NCBI GenBank assembly: GCA_963969345.1
Contig: OZ017768.1
Coordinates: forward strand, 7,340,718-7,404,717
Direction: 5' to 3'
DNA from: Turbatrix aceti
Lineage: Eukaryota > Nematoda > Chromadorea > Rhabditida > Panagrolaimidae
Length of the DNA: 64,000 nt
Position 1 is the first letter of the stretch, and each line of letters begins with the position of its first letter. Below the pieces are notes generated by a model, which saw only the letters and a list, made by a program, of their open reading frames with translations, did no database searches and had not been told where the DNA came from. Of the stretch, positions 47,501-59,961 are shown one piece after another. The translations under genes were made by a program, and so were the position numbers.

Positions 47501-48748
47501 GACAGATAATGTCTGCAAAAGATCCGTGGCAGAAAGCTCGCCTCTGTCGTACCGGTCGAAGTGGACCACCGCTTGAGGATCTGTCCAAGGAACGTTCTAA
47601 ATTTGTTTTTTAATGAAACAACTTTAATCACGTGTAATACTTACCGTACTTCGCGAAGACTTCTTCTTCTTGATGGTTTTCTGTAGTTTAGGAGATTCGC
47701 TGTGCATTGTGAACTAAAATTATAAAAAAAACATTAACCATATTTACAAACAACGCGTTCAAGTAATACAACAAAACCAAATAATCACATGCATTGAATG
47801 AAAAAATAGTAACTGACCTAGCTACCTCTGCGGCGGCATCTCCTCCGCGCTAGTCAGCGCGGCGCGGAGTTGTCGCTTGTTTCGCACTTGATCAAACCCT
47901 AAACGAAAAACCTGTCACAAGCCGCCTGACATATTCTGCCTTCAGAACAGTACGGAGGGCATTCGCACTTCAGATGAACCTTGCGAAGTTTATATAGGGT
48001 CTTTATCATCGTCGTATGCCAATTTCGTTTGCTGCGAATGAAATTTCTTGTCTGTCATCACCTTCAAATTTTGTTCTGTATGGAGAAGAAACCGCTTTTC
48101 TTACTTGCAACATTCCCGTTTCTATTGTCAAAGTGCAAAAAGGTCCCATATTTAAATTAAAAAAAGGTTTTTTCTAAACTTTTACTCAATTTTGATCAAT
48201 TCCACTGTTCCAAAAAACAAATAAAAAATTTTCAATTTTTTTTCAAATTAAAATTTCAGCTCTAATTTAAACAAAATTTTAAACTATTTGGTGATCAATT
48301 CGGTATCAGAAAAAAAGTATCAGAAAGAAAATTTGATGTTAGTACAAGTACTGAAATTTTTACTTCTTTACAGCACTTAAAAATCTGTAGATTTTTTCTT
48401 CTGAACTTGATTTTTGGTCAAAATTCGTCTTATAATTTAAAAAAAACAAATCCAAATGTTTCGAATGTTATCACAAACTGCATTATATTTTTTTTCTGTT
48501 TTTTTACAAAAAAAAATATCACTAAAAATGATAATATCTCGTGATAAAGTCATCCATGCCCTCAGGCAACAACACAGTTGTCTTCAGCGCACGCAACAAC
48601 CCCTAATGCACCCTTTTTTTAAAAAGTTGTTAAAATAGGAATTGGTTGACAAAATAGGAAAGACTGTGAAAAGTTGTCAAAATAGGAGTTGTCAAAATAG
48701 GAGTTGTCATAATAGGAGTTGTCAAAATAGGAGTAGTGTCACTAAACC
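44522..48748 (-). mobile_element. Mutator-like element (MULE) with OTU peptidase domain, 4227 bp
   Basis: Terminal inverted repeats are 44522-44773 and 48497-48748 (252 bp each, equal in length). Their outer parts consist of short tandem units of the type ACTCCTATTTTGACA. The flanking 9-bp duplication (CCTTTGACC) is the length typical of Mutator-like elements. The reverse strand carries one interrupted gene at 45035-47707 with FLYWCH-like finger, MULE transposase C-terminal part and OTU domain. The target is intergenic DNA upstream of the secreted-protein gene. Confidence 0.92.
45035..47707 (-). pseudogene. MULE transposase fused to an OTU-like cysteine peptidase, interrupted
   Basis: Exons: 47707-47645, 47596-47418, 47366-47033, 46977 to about 46551, 46495-45622, 45573-45035. 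Exon 3 holds a FLYWCH-like finger (GSKYFRCESC, CIARGTL, STLHHAKC). Exon 4 runs to a stop at 46858-46860 after TARRRPMT. The frame resumes just beyond as INTDFEQAEMGALKIIFADI and VKACVFHFRQAV, the conserved MULE block with the last acidic residues and C/H pair. The segment normally holding the DGT aspartate and the following strand is absent, so catalytic residues are missing. Exon 5 continues as RTTNLAEGYHNRIKKLF. Exon 6 carries three 25-residue repeats around HGWTPTPE. The C-terminal exon is an OTU fold with nucleophile motif DGDGHCGFRCLS and histidine motif NEHNVHWKPI. I infer a deleted, non-autonomous copy. Confidence 0.8.
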
Positions 48749-48757
48749 CCTTTGACC
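48749..48757. repeat. 9-bp target-site duplication, right copy
   Basis: CCTTTGACC, identical to 44513-44521. Confidence 0.85.
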
Positions 48758-51653
48758 GACGTCACAACTTTTTTTTTGGAAGCCTGATCGCTCTAAGTGC
48801 ACGCCTAATTGGCCTGGTCTGGCTCGGGTTTGTTTATAAACGCCGTTATGATTTGTTTCTTCCCAGAAATGCCAGGAAAAAAGAATTTTTGAAACAAAGA
48901 AAGAGCAAAAAACGCTGGAAAAAAAGGGCTGTCAACGATCCCATATCTTTTCTGGGTAACGAACCCCAAATTATTTATATTTAGATATTCTGACGCAAGT
49001 TATCTTGGTCGTCTGGTGGTCGGTCTCGGTCTCGGTCGACTTTACAGTTCTTGTTGTCTGTTTTTTTCTAGACCACCGATTCGCCGCCTATCACCCCCGG
49101 CATAGGGTGTGGTCGTACTTCCCTTCTGGCTCTTTTGTTTTGCAGAAAAGTGCACAAATGCAAGCGCAAGCATGAGCATGCTCACTTCACGCCTTCACGC
49201 CTTCACGCCCCGAATTATGAAAATACATATGCACTACGTAGACTGACTGACTGGCAGACATCCAAACAACAACATTTTTTTTCTCTTTTTTAGACGTGAT
49301 TTCTGAGCATAACACGGACGGCACGAAGGAAATTTCTATTTTTACAGGAAAGGCATTGGCACAAAAATAGGCCCCCCATCGAAGGGACACAAGAATGAAT
49401 TCCTGATGAGAAACACTGTCTCCATCTCCGTCTCCGCACTGTCGAGAGGCGAGTCTGTTTCAGGGGCAAGGACAAGGACAGGGGCAAGAAAGCAGAAAGC
49501 TGGCTGGCATGGCGTCATTTCTCCTGGCCTGTTGAAGTGTAATCCCAGGCGTTTCTAAGATTTTTAATGGCGATTAAACTGTGGTTTGCATCTATTAAAA
49601 AAACGTGTTCTTTGCAGTCATGTTAGGGAGTCAAAAATTTTCGACCCCGATCTTTACGCCCCGACACCCAATAAAAAATTATGAATTTTTAACCTAAACG
49701 GACGCAGTTTTTTTAAATCAGTAAAATTAATGCAAAATAAGGTCATAAAAAAAGTTGTAACATATTTGGAAACGCACGGATCTTTTTAAACATTTCGTTT
49801 AAAAAAAATCGTTTTCTTAATTTTGTCTATTTTTTTCATAAAAAAATATTAAGGGGCCTAAAGGGGCTTGGGGCCGAAAAAAAAGCCCCGGCCACCGGTG
49901 TCAGCCACCGATTTTTGACATTCCTGGTCCCATGTTTCGTTTGCTGAATATGATACACCAGAGTTACTGTACATCAAAAAATGGCATCTTGAAAAAAATA
50001 AAAATTTTTCAAACGAAAAAAAACAAAAAACAAGGATTTTTACACATTTTTGGCTTTACCTTTGAAAAAATCCAAAAAAATCGGATTTCGGCCATCCAAA
50101 AACGTCATCTGGGTGCGTCCCGTCACTTTTTCACTGGAACCCGCTCAAGTTATAAATAAAGTTGCTAAAAAATGCATTCACACCAGTACGTAAGCGGTAT
50201 GCTGAGGACAAAAACCTATAGCAAATTGTATCTATAAAGTCACACTCAACGACTACCAGAATTTTTTTTAAACTTTGCAGTCAGATTTTGGAAGAAGCCT
50301 GACTGCAAAGTTTCTATGACTTTTGTTTGTCTAGATATTTTTCCACACAGTTCCTAATTTCAAACATCAAAACTAAAAATGCACTGAACCGAAAAACAAC
50401 CCAAGTGCCAAATAAATACGTGCCAACAAAAACACCTTACATCTCAAAAAGGTCGTCTGGTGCATTTCTAAGAATAAATATATAATCAACGTCAGACACG
50501 CGCGCTCGCGCACGCCCCAACAGGTAAAAAAATAGTAGGTACATAACCCAATTTGAATATGGCTAAAATAACTCACTTTGAAGCAGCGTTGCAAGTCTTT
50601 TTAAAATAAAAAAAAGTGCAACAATGCAGGCTAATCTGTCTTTTTTGAAAATGACGTCTTTTTTATCCGCTGCAGACTTTCTTCCAAAGTTCCTAAATAT
50701 TTATTTATCCCCTCGGGACATAATTTGAAGAAAAAAGACACGCACATCGTTGCACATCAAATCATGAAGCCTCGAAAAAAAAGATGGGAATGTTCGGTTG
50801 ATTGTTGCAAAGAAAAAATCTGACGTCGAGATTCAAAAAATCAGGAAGATGAAATCTTTGGATGTTCTAATATGACTACGGTTAATTTCGTAGTTTTATC
50901 CAAATCGGTCAAAAGTGCTCATTTCAATTTATTTTGGATACAATTGTCGAGAAAATTGTATCCAACTTTGTCGGTTCCAAAAAATTTTCGAAAGCTAAAT
51001 TTCCGTGTACACCTAAACCGAAACTAAAAGTTTTGAAAATGAGTTTGGTTTGGCTTCGGTTCACGGTTCAGGTAACCCAATAACTGCTGGGTAAAAAATA
51101 ATAAGAATCCCGTAGGCGTCTGTAAAATGCCTAAACCCAATTAGTAACGCTTACGATTACACAATGTTGTAGGTAAAAGTCAGCATTGTGTGACGACAAA
51201 TCAAATTAGGGCAAATAAATTTCGCAATTTTATTTGCAAAAATTACTTTTTACGACAGTAATATCGTAATTTGAGATTAAAAACGATGACTATATTATTC
51301 TGGTTGCACTTTTTATACTTTTAGAACTCGGGTACCAAAAAACTAGATTTTTGCCTTCGGTATAAAAATTCGCCGTTTTTTTTGCTAAAAAAACCAACGG
51401 TGGCCGAAATTTGAATAAAAATATCACTTGAAATATTTTTTATGCCGAAATTCGAAAATTAGCATACCTTATCCGATCGACGCCGCAGTTTTCGATCGGT
51501 CGTTATTTATTATCTCGTCGAAGGCATCGATTTTACAGCCCTCGCAAGAATTCCGCTCCGATAAACGACGCAGCCATCCATGTCCCGGTAATAGCGGCAT
51601 TTCCGTGTCCGAAATAGCTTTTCCCTCTGCACAATCCCTCAACCTGAGTATCC
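48758..51653. other. Intergenic region, no gene recognised
   Basis: 2.9 kb upstream of the proline-rich gene. ORFs are short and without domains. A short GGGGCC-rich patch at about 49855-49905 may be an old transposon end, and 49100-49500 is relatively GC-rich. I see nothing else that I can support. Confidence 0.4.
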
Positions 51654-52427
51654 ATGATTCCTGACGGCAACGGTCCTCGTAGCTCGTCTTTTCCCCTCGT
51701 CCCCGTTGAAGAGCCGTCCAAGCAAGCCCCGCCCCCGCCAAACGACCCTCCCAGACCGGCAAAACCCGCGGCACCGCCGCCAAGTGAACCTAAAAAATCG
51801 ACAATTGCCTCAAAAATGTCCCAAAGTCCGTCAAAAATAGCACGTCACACTCCGTCGATGAGTCAGACTTCTTCGACGGCGACAACAACTGGAAATAAAC
51901 AGACGCGTAGATCGTGCTTCAGTTGCTGTTGTAGGTACAAAAAAAGACCCCCGCAGGCCCCAGGAGGTCAGATAGCGTCCCAGTCGGTCACGAAAACACC
52001 CCAATCATCCAAAACCAGTCCGTCAAACCCGCCGATCCCCAAAAATGATCTCAACGCGGTGCCGAAAACTTTTGGATGCTGTAAACCCCGGATACGCAAA
52101 ATGCCAATGCGAAATCCGCCCGTGCCGAAATCGGAGAAGTCTGCTCCACGGTCCCTGGCCCCGCCCATGGGCACCACGCCCAGCAAGATCGGCAAGGTTG
52201 GCGTCAAGAACGACAAAATTCGGTCGAACAGGGAATTGCCGCCGGCTGTTGTGAGTTGAACTGAATTTTTATAAAAAAAATAAAAAAAAATGTTTCAGCA
52301 GCTGCCAGATGTCGAGGGATACGTAGAAATCGCAGAAGAGCCGAATCCCGATGTGGTGGACAGAGACGGACCACCCATCGAATGCAAGCCATATCCAGAC
52401 CTGCCGATGAACGAGTACGCATGCTAA
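51654..52427 (+). CDS. Proline-rich disordered protein with cysteine clusters
   Basis: Two exons, 51654-52250 and 52299-52427 (GTT|GTGAG to TTTCAG|CAG), encode 241 residues. The N-terminal third is Pro/Ser-rich (KQAPPPPNDPPRPAKPAAPP), suitable for SH3 or WW ligands. A cysteine patch with flanking basic residues (RRSCFSCCCRYKKRP) and a second one (TFGCCKPRIRK) suggest palmitoylation and membrane attachment. The C-terminal exon is acidic and ends MNEYAC. An AATAAA lies at 52481-52486. No enzymatic domain is visible and the family is not recognised. Confidence 0.6.
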
Positions 52428-52480
52428 GAGCTCGCCGGGTACTTTTTGGACAGGTTTTTGTTGTTGACATATCCACGTTC

Positions 52481-52486
52481 AATAAA
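52481..52486 (+). terminator. Polyadenylation signal of the proline-rich gene
   Basis: AATAAA lies 54 bp downstream of the stop codon. Confidence 0.65.
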
Positions 52487-52679
52487 TGTACAGTTCCCGC
52501 GACGATCATAATTACGATAAAAAATTTTTATAAAAACATTTTTTTAATTAAATTTAAAAAAATTTTAATGATAAGAAATTTAAAAAAAAATTTTTATTTC
52601 TCACAAGAAATTTGTTACAGTTTAATTAGGAAATTCTTTACAAAATTTTGAAAAAAAAAGGTAAAGTTTTTGCACACGT

Positions 52680-53430
52680 TGTGCTTGCAGGAAATTGCAA
52701 TTTTGCCATTTTTGGCACGTTGTATTTAACTAAACAACTACGGCATTTCCAAAGCTAGGGTACATTTTATTCGGCGTGGTTTTTGATGGAGAATTTTAAA
52801 AAAATATAAAATTTATGGTAATCACCGTGAAAAGTGCCGAAAATCGCATTTAAAAAAGTTTCACAATAAAAACCTTTGTTTTAGGCATTTTCAAGATGAT
52901 AACCCAAAATTTTTATATTTTTCACAGATTCTCCATCAAAAATCTGATAAAAATGCACCCTGACCAAGGGTGTCAATCGGGCCGGGCCGGCCCGGAAAGC
53001 CCGCGGCCCGGCCCGGCCCGGGCCGGGCCGGGCCGGGCCTGATGGTGAGTCGGCCCGGCCCGGCGGCCCGGTTTTAAAAAAAAAGAAAATTTTAGAACAA
53101 AATTTATTCAAAACTGTCAAAAATGAACCAAAAACTTGCTCATTTTGAGTAATCCTCCCCCATTATGAATAACAACGTGTATTTTTACCTTTTCAACTCA
53201 TATTTTTCAACAAATTGAAAAAATTTTAGTAAATTTTGCTTCAATTTTACGCATTGGTAAAAAGGCGGGCCGGCCCGGCCCGGCCCGGGCCGGGCCGGGC
53301 CTTACCTCGAGCGGGCCGGGCCGGGCCGGGCCGACAAAAATTCGGCCCGTTGACACCCTTGACCCTGACATTGGAAATGCCGTAGTTTTTTAGCTAGTCA
53401 AAAATGGCAAATACGTGATTTTTGGCGATT
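52680..53430. mobile_element. Palindromic MITE copy, interrupted by a hAT-type MITE
   Basis: Sequence homologous to 18641-19149 runs from about 52680 to 52964 and resumes at 53362 (CATTGGAAATGCCGTAG...). The two parts are separated exactly by the 397-bp hAT-type insert at 52965-53361. Confidence 0.75.
52965..53361. mobile_element. GC-rich hAT-type MITE with 8-bp target duplication (397 bp)
   Basis: Ends are CAAGGGTGTCAA on both sides in inverted orientation, continuing into (C)GGGCC. The flanking duplication ACCCTGAC is at 52957-52964 and 53362-53369. The CAAGGGTGTCAA-type terminus and 8-bp duplication are typical of hAT elements. Both subterminal regions consist of GGCCC/GGGCC arrays around an AT-rich core, giving a strong hairpin. 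It has no coding capacity. Confidence 0.92.
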
Positions 53431-53600
53431 TTTTTATGGCAACACATAAGAAAAAAATTAGACCAAACATGTGAATGAAAAAATTTGTTTCCCGTGTCAA
53501 GGAAAATATGAATGATCGCCAAAACGCATGAGATATCGACTATCGTCAATCATTGTCCCGGATGCGATAAGGAATACCCCCCACGTCGTCGGATGCCGCA

Positions 53601-54921
53601 ATGATAAACATCTTCATCACGATTCAGGCACTCGTAGTGTCCGTTGTTGGGACGAGTATGTATCTGCTCATTTTCTGTGAGAAGAGGAGAAGAAAGTTCG
53701 CCTCGTCGAAATCACGATCACGCGGGAAAAAGAAGTATGATGAAACCACAACGGTAGACGACACAAGGGACTTTTCTACTACCGTGAGTGTCAGCGACAC
53801 AAGGGACTTATCCACTACCGTGAGTCTTGGCACGAAAAATGACGAAAAAAAAATGAAACTTGGACACATACTGTGGTTTTCAGGTTGATACGGTGGATGA
53901 AAAGAAATACAAAAGTCATCGAAGTCGTCAAAGTAAACGATCCTCCAAATCCAAAAAAAGTCCATCGTCCAGGGACAAAAAAAAGAAGGCAAAGAAGCAG
54001 GACAACGTTTCTACGGAGCGAAAGAAGAAATTGAAGCCCAAATCTCCGACTGAATCATCGCGCAAGAAGCCTGACAAACGCAAGTTACCAACGAATACGC
54101 AAACTTCTGAAGAAGAGGCCCGGAAAAAGACGGAAACCGAGAAATTCCAGGAATTCGAGCCTGTGGCTGCTTCGCCGCGGATAAAGCCTTCTCCAATCGA
54201 CAAATTCGAAAAAACCAAGAAAAAGTCTTCTCCAATCGAAAAATCTGAAAAATCCGAAAAAACCAAGAAAATGTTTTCTCCAACCGAAAAATCTGAAAAA
54301 TCCGAAAAAATCAAGAAAATGTTTTCTGCAACCGAAAAATCTGAAAAATCCGAAAAAACCAAGAAAAAGCTTTCACCAATCGTAAAATCCAAGAACAAGA
54401 ATTCTCCAATCGACAAATCCGAAAAAGGCAGCCCCAAGCAACCATCTCCGCAATACCTGATGTACCAACATGGCTCTGCCAAGAAGGCCAAGGATCCGTA
54501 CAAGTCGCCCGACAACGCCGCTCCCAACAAAGTCATTACCAAGAAGCGTCCCCTGCATCCGAAACCTCATCCACCTCTTCCCCCGGCACCAGTGACGGTA
54601 GACACGCCGCCGGCACCCCCGGCCAAAGTGCCGTATCCAAAGCTTCGAGTGACGGAAGTCACAGAGCCTGATTTTCTCAGGACCTTGGATGTGCCGCCTC
54701 AAATGGTGACCGAGGTCGAAGAGCCTGAATATCTCAAGACCAAGAGGGACGACCCCGCCCCGGTAAAGGAAAAAGACGCTTCTCCTAAGCCTGAGGAGAA
54801 TGAGTTTAAAAATATAGACAGTAAGGGGGAAAAGAAGCAAGAAAGTGCCGAGAAGTCCAATGGCTACGAGCAAATTTTCATGATCGCTCCAGAAGAACCG
54901 CCACCACCGGAAAATCCATGA
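53601..54921 (+). CDS. Lysine/serine-rich protein with N-terminal membrane anchor
   Basis: Exons 53601-53819 and 53884-54921 encode 418 residues. Residues 3-25 (NIFITIQALVVSVVGTSMYL) form a transmembrane or signal-anchor segment followed by CEKRRRK, so the bulk should face the cytosol. The long tail is basic and disordered. It carries about four copies of a Lys/Glu/Ser repeat of the type SPIEKSEKSEKTKKM (54188-54400), then proline-rich stretches (PHPPLPPAPVTVDTPPAPPA) and TEV-EPDFL / TEVEEPEYL repeats near the C terminus. Two usable donors lie 36 bp apart within a small tandem duplication (53748-53831). AATAAA is at 54986-54991. The function is unknown. Confidence 0.6.
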
Positions 54922-55467
54922 AAAAGCCAATTTTCGTGATTCATAATTCCAAGTGTTCGTGTTCGATCGTAATGCATAAATATGAAATAAAGAGACTGTA
55001 ATCAAAACTTTTACGTTCAAAAAACCCAAATTGATGGTAAAAACTTCGTTCGCGGGTTTCAAAACGAAAATCGCACGCAGGCAATAGAATTAAAATCGCA
55101 CGCGGGTTATCGAAACGAAAATACAAAATTCGCACTTTCGACTGACGTTACCGTAATCCCAACTTTTGCGTTCGAAAAAATCTAAAATCGTAAAAATTTC
55201 ATACGCGAGGTCCCGAAACGAAAATTTCCCGCAAATTGTTGAAACAAAAACTAAAAAAATTTCATTCTGAGACGCGTGACTTTCGTTCTGAGACCCGCGT
55301 CCAAAGTTTTTACAGTATTTCGTTTTTTTCGTTTCACGAAAACCCCCGGACTGCCTACCGTAACTCGCAATCAAAAATCGCGTCAGGAGTTTTATCCAAC
55401 AAGAAAGAAGACCACAACATGACAGAATAGGTAAAAAATTATACAAAGATACAACAGAATCGGAAAG
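54922..55467. repeat. Convergent 3' region with degenerate repeats
   Basis: This lies between the lysine-rich gene and alpha-tubulin (stop at 55470-55468). Two to three degenerate units of roughly 130 bp share CTTTTGCGTTCGAAAAA, AAAACTTC/ATTTC and CGCG-G-T-TC-AAACGAAAAT. No gene is seen. Confidence 0.4.
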
Positions 55468-57143
<1,676 letters not shown>

Positions 57144-57686
57144 GATGATGAGTTGGCGAAAATCGACGACGACGACAAAGGAGCTAAAAAAAATCGTAAA
57201 CCGATGAAAAGGATGACAAATCAACACGACACGACGCGGAAAGAACGAACGCAGCAAGTGAAAAGGCGAGGATTGACTTGACTGACTGACTGACCGCAGC
57301 TGCAGTGCAGCGACGATTTGTCTCTCTCTTTTTTTTGCCGCGACCGCACAATTATTTTTTGAATTACAGATAAGCGCACAGAGAATGTAAAAAAATTCTC
57401 TGTGTGTGTAAAAACAAATTACAGAGTTCAAAAGTTTCTGTATTTTGACTGTACTATTTACAGAGAATGTATAAATCACAGGATTGTTGGCCAAAAAAAA
57501 TATATTATGTACAGAGTAAAATATACAATACAGAGCAAAAATTCAGAAAACAATACAGCTCTGTGAAGTACGATAGGGGGGTCCTGCAGCGAATTGTTGA
57601 TAACCAACTGTTTCGTTTTTTTACTTTGACGTAGAAAATCGGTTTGCACTTTCCTTTTGCAATTGTTGTTGCGTTTCTTGTCCACG
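57144..57686. promoter_or_regulatory. Shared upstream region of alpha-tubulin and the 507-residue protein gene
   Basis: This 543-bp region lies between divergent starts. ACAGAG or its complement recurs many times at 57375-57570. One pair forms an exact stem, CAGAGAAT / ATTCTCTG, around a 9-nt A-rich loop at about 57378-57403. These may be transcription-factor sites or a transcribed hairpin. Confidence 0.45.
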
Positions 57687-59961
57687 ATGTATGCTGTGGA
57701 GAAAATGAGACGCAAGCTATGTGGCTCCGGATTTCAGAAGATAGAGGTTGGTTTTCGCTCTCATTTTTTTACCATTCGGGATGTATTTTTTTAGGCTTTC
57801 GTTTTTTTGAAATTTCGAGGTGAATTTCATACTGACGGTATCGTGTTTGTGTTTGTTGATGACAACGTCGCGATGTACCTTGACGCGAACGACATCGGAC
57901 CGGCACTGGCTGACGAATTGATGGAAGGCGAGAAGGTTTTGATTACAAAACACATGGACGACTACCAGTACTCGTTTGAGTCCGTCGAAGTGACTGAGAG
58001 CGAGCGAGATCGGGATATCAACATCGGCGTGGAACTCGGCCGTTACGCGCGACTGGTATGTTTTTTTTTTCGTGTTTTTTTTACCCTTTGTGCCCATTTT
58101 TACCTATTTTTAGATGGACGGCTACTTTTTGGATCCTACCGTCGACGGTGTCGGGATGTCAGTTGCCTTGCTCGACGACTCACCCTTCGACAAGTGGACG
58201 ATTCCCATGAATCACATCAGGGACGACGTCTCCCACGTTCCGTGTCTGATCTACGAAGCACGGATTGCCGTTGGGATTCCGTCGTCTTACACGGATGAAT
58301 TGAAAAGCGGTACCATTTGTTCCCTCTATTTTGGGGTTCAAAATTTGATTCGCATTTCGCATAACGTGCCTCCGAAGGTCCACAGGAAGTTTCGAATGGT
58401 TGGTTTCATTTTTTTGTTCGGAGAGCGTAAAAAACGTTTGAAGTAAAATTTGAAACTCTTTTAAACTAATTTGGGGTAACAGTTCAAATACAATGGTTTT
58501 TCCAGTTTTTGGAGCATTTTTCGGAGCATAAATGTTTCAAAAATGAACTGAAAACATAAAAAAAAAATTAATTGTAAAAAAATATGATTTTTTTAGCATT
58601 GTTGTAATCAAAAACTCAGATTTTTTTAAATCTTTTATTTTATAGACTACGGCAGTGAAAATCGGCAAACAACGGGTTTCACGGAATCGAGAGGAGTACG
58701 CATTGTTCGTTTCACGCAAGCTGGTGATTATCCGTGGCAAATCGCGCTTGCTTTTGCCCTACGATGGCTTGGTCCCCATGGAGGACCCTGTCGGCTGGCA
58801 GTTCATCGTTCGGGTTGGGTATTCGTGCGTCAACTATGCCAACAATGCTATACATATTCTCATCGATGTCAATCGTTTTTTTTTGCCTGTATGTTTTTTT
58901 TTCCATTTTTGTTGTATTTTTATGCGTTTTTCATGTTTTAGGTCCTTACCACGCCTGATTCTCCTCCTTTTATCGGTGACGTGATTCGCGCCCAGATTAT
59001 CTGGGTCTGCGGTAACATCTACCACCTGGCATACGCCAACGACGTTTTAGTCTACAATCCGGGTGCTAGAAACCCTGTTTTCGAGGATTACGTCGAGATC
59101 GAGGCTGTTGATCGCCACGTTCCGTACAACTACACCTGTCTGGAGTTGCTGAACAACCCGAAGGACGCCTTCATTCAGGTTTGCTTTGTCTTTTAAAAAA
59201 TTGGCAATCAGTGCGAAAACCCGAATTCTCGGGTATAAAATTCGTAGTTTTTTGTGTCTCAAAATTTATGTCAAAGTTAAAATTTGTGCTTAAATTTTAC
59301 AAAGTTTTTTTGCAAAAAATACGTCATTTTGGTCAAAAAAAATATTTTCTTTTAGGAAAAAAAGAAAAAAAAAATGGTCGAAAAAATGTTTTTTGAATTT
59401 TGGACCCCTGAATTTTCGGGTATCCGACCTGAATCCGAAAATTCGGAGCAATCATGTAAATATTTTTTAGGGCAGGGCATTGACTGTCTGTGACTCGAAA
59501 AACCGCATCTACCTTTACGATCCCGAGCACCGACACGCGCTCATCCAAGAGCAGGAACTGAGTTTAACCCCCTACATTTGGTACGCGTACACAGCCGCAT
59601 ACGACGAAGATTGTAACGTCTACAATGCGATGCATTTGAAGCCAGCGGAAGGAGAAGGAACTGAATTCAAGCTAACGAGGCACACCACGCACCCCCATGT
59701 TGTGAGTTTTCCTATTTTTTCACGTTGGTGTTTTTTTTAAATATAAATTTTCAGTTCATTGTGGATTCCGTGACGCAGAACAATAATTTCTTCTACGATA
59801 ATGATTTCTTCGGCGTGATCGGGATTCCGCAAGATTTTGCGTGCTTCAATATCCCGAAAGATGCTCCCACGATGGCGATTCACTTTGTCGGCGCCGAGCA
59901 TAAGTACAGCCATGTTTTGTGGGCTCAGTTTGATGAAAAGAAGCCAACGGAGGCTTTTTGA
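57687..59961 (+). CDS. Unrecognised 507-residue protein, seven phase-0 exons
   Basis: Exons 57687-57746, 57795-58055, 58114-58398, 58646-58888, 58942-59178, 59471-59701, 59755-59961. Every exon length is a multiple of three, so all introns are in phase 0. The protein is predicted soluble, acidic to neutral, with no signal peptide and no clear transmembrane helix. Aromatic beta-strand-like segments recur (GEFHTDGIVFVFVDDNVAMY, HVPCLIYEARIAVGIPSSY, IIWVCGNIYHLAYANDVLVY, YIWYAYTAAYDEDCNVYNAM). This suggests an all-beta protein, possibly of repeated modules, but I cannot match it to a family. Internal repeats are not evident by eye. Confidence 0.7.

Noticed and set aside
52965..53361. GGCCC-rich block as CpG island or rDNA fragment
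   Set aside because: It has exact hAT-type ends and an 8-bp duplication, so a transposon explains it fully.
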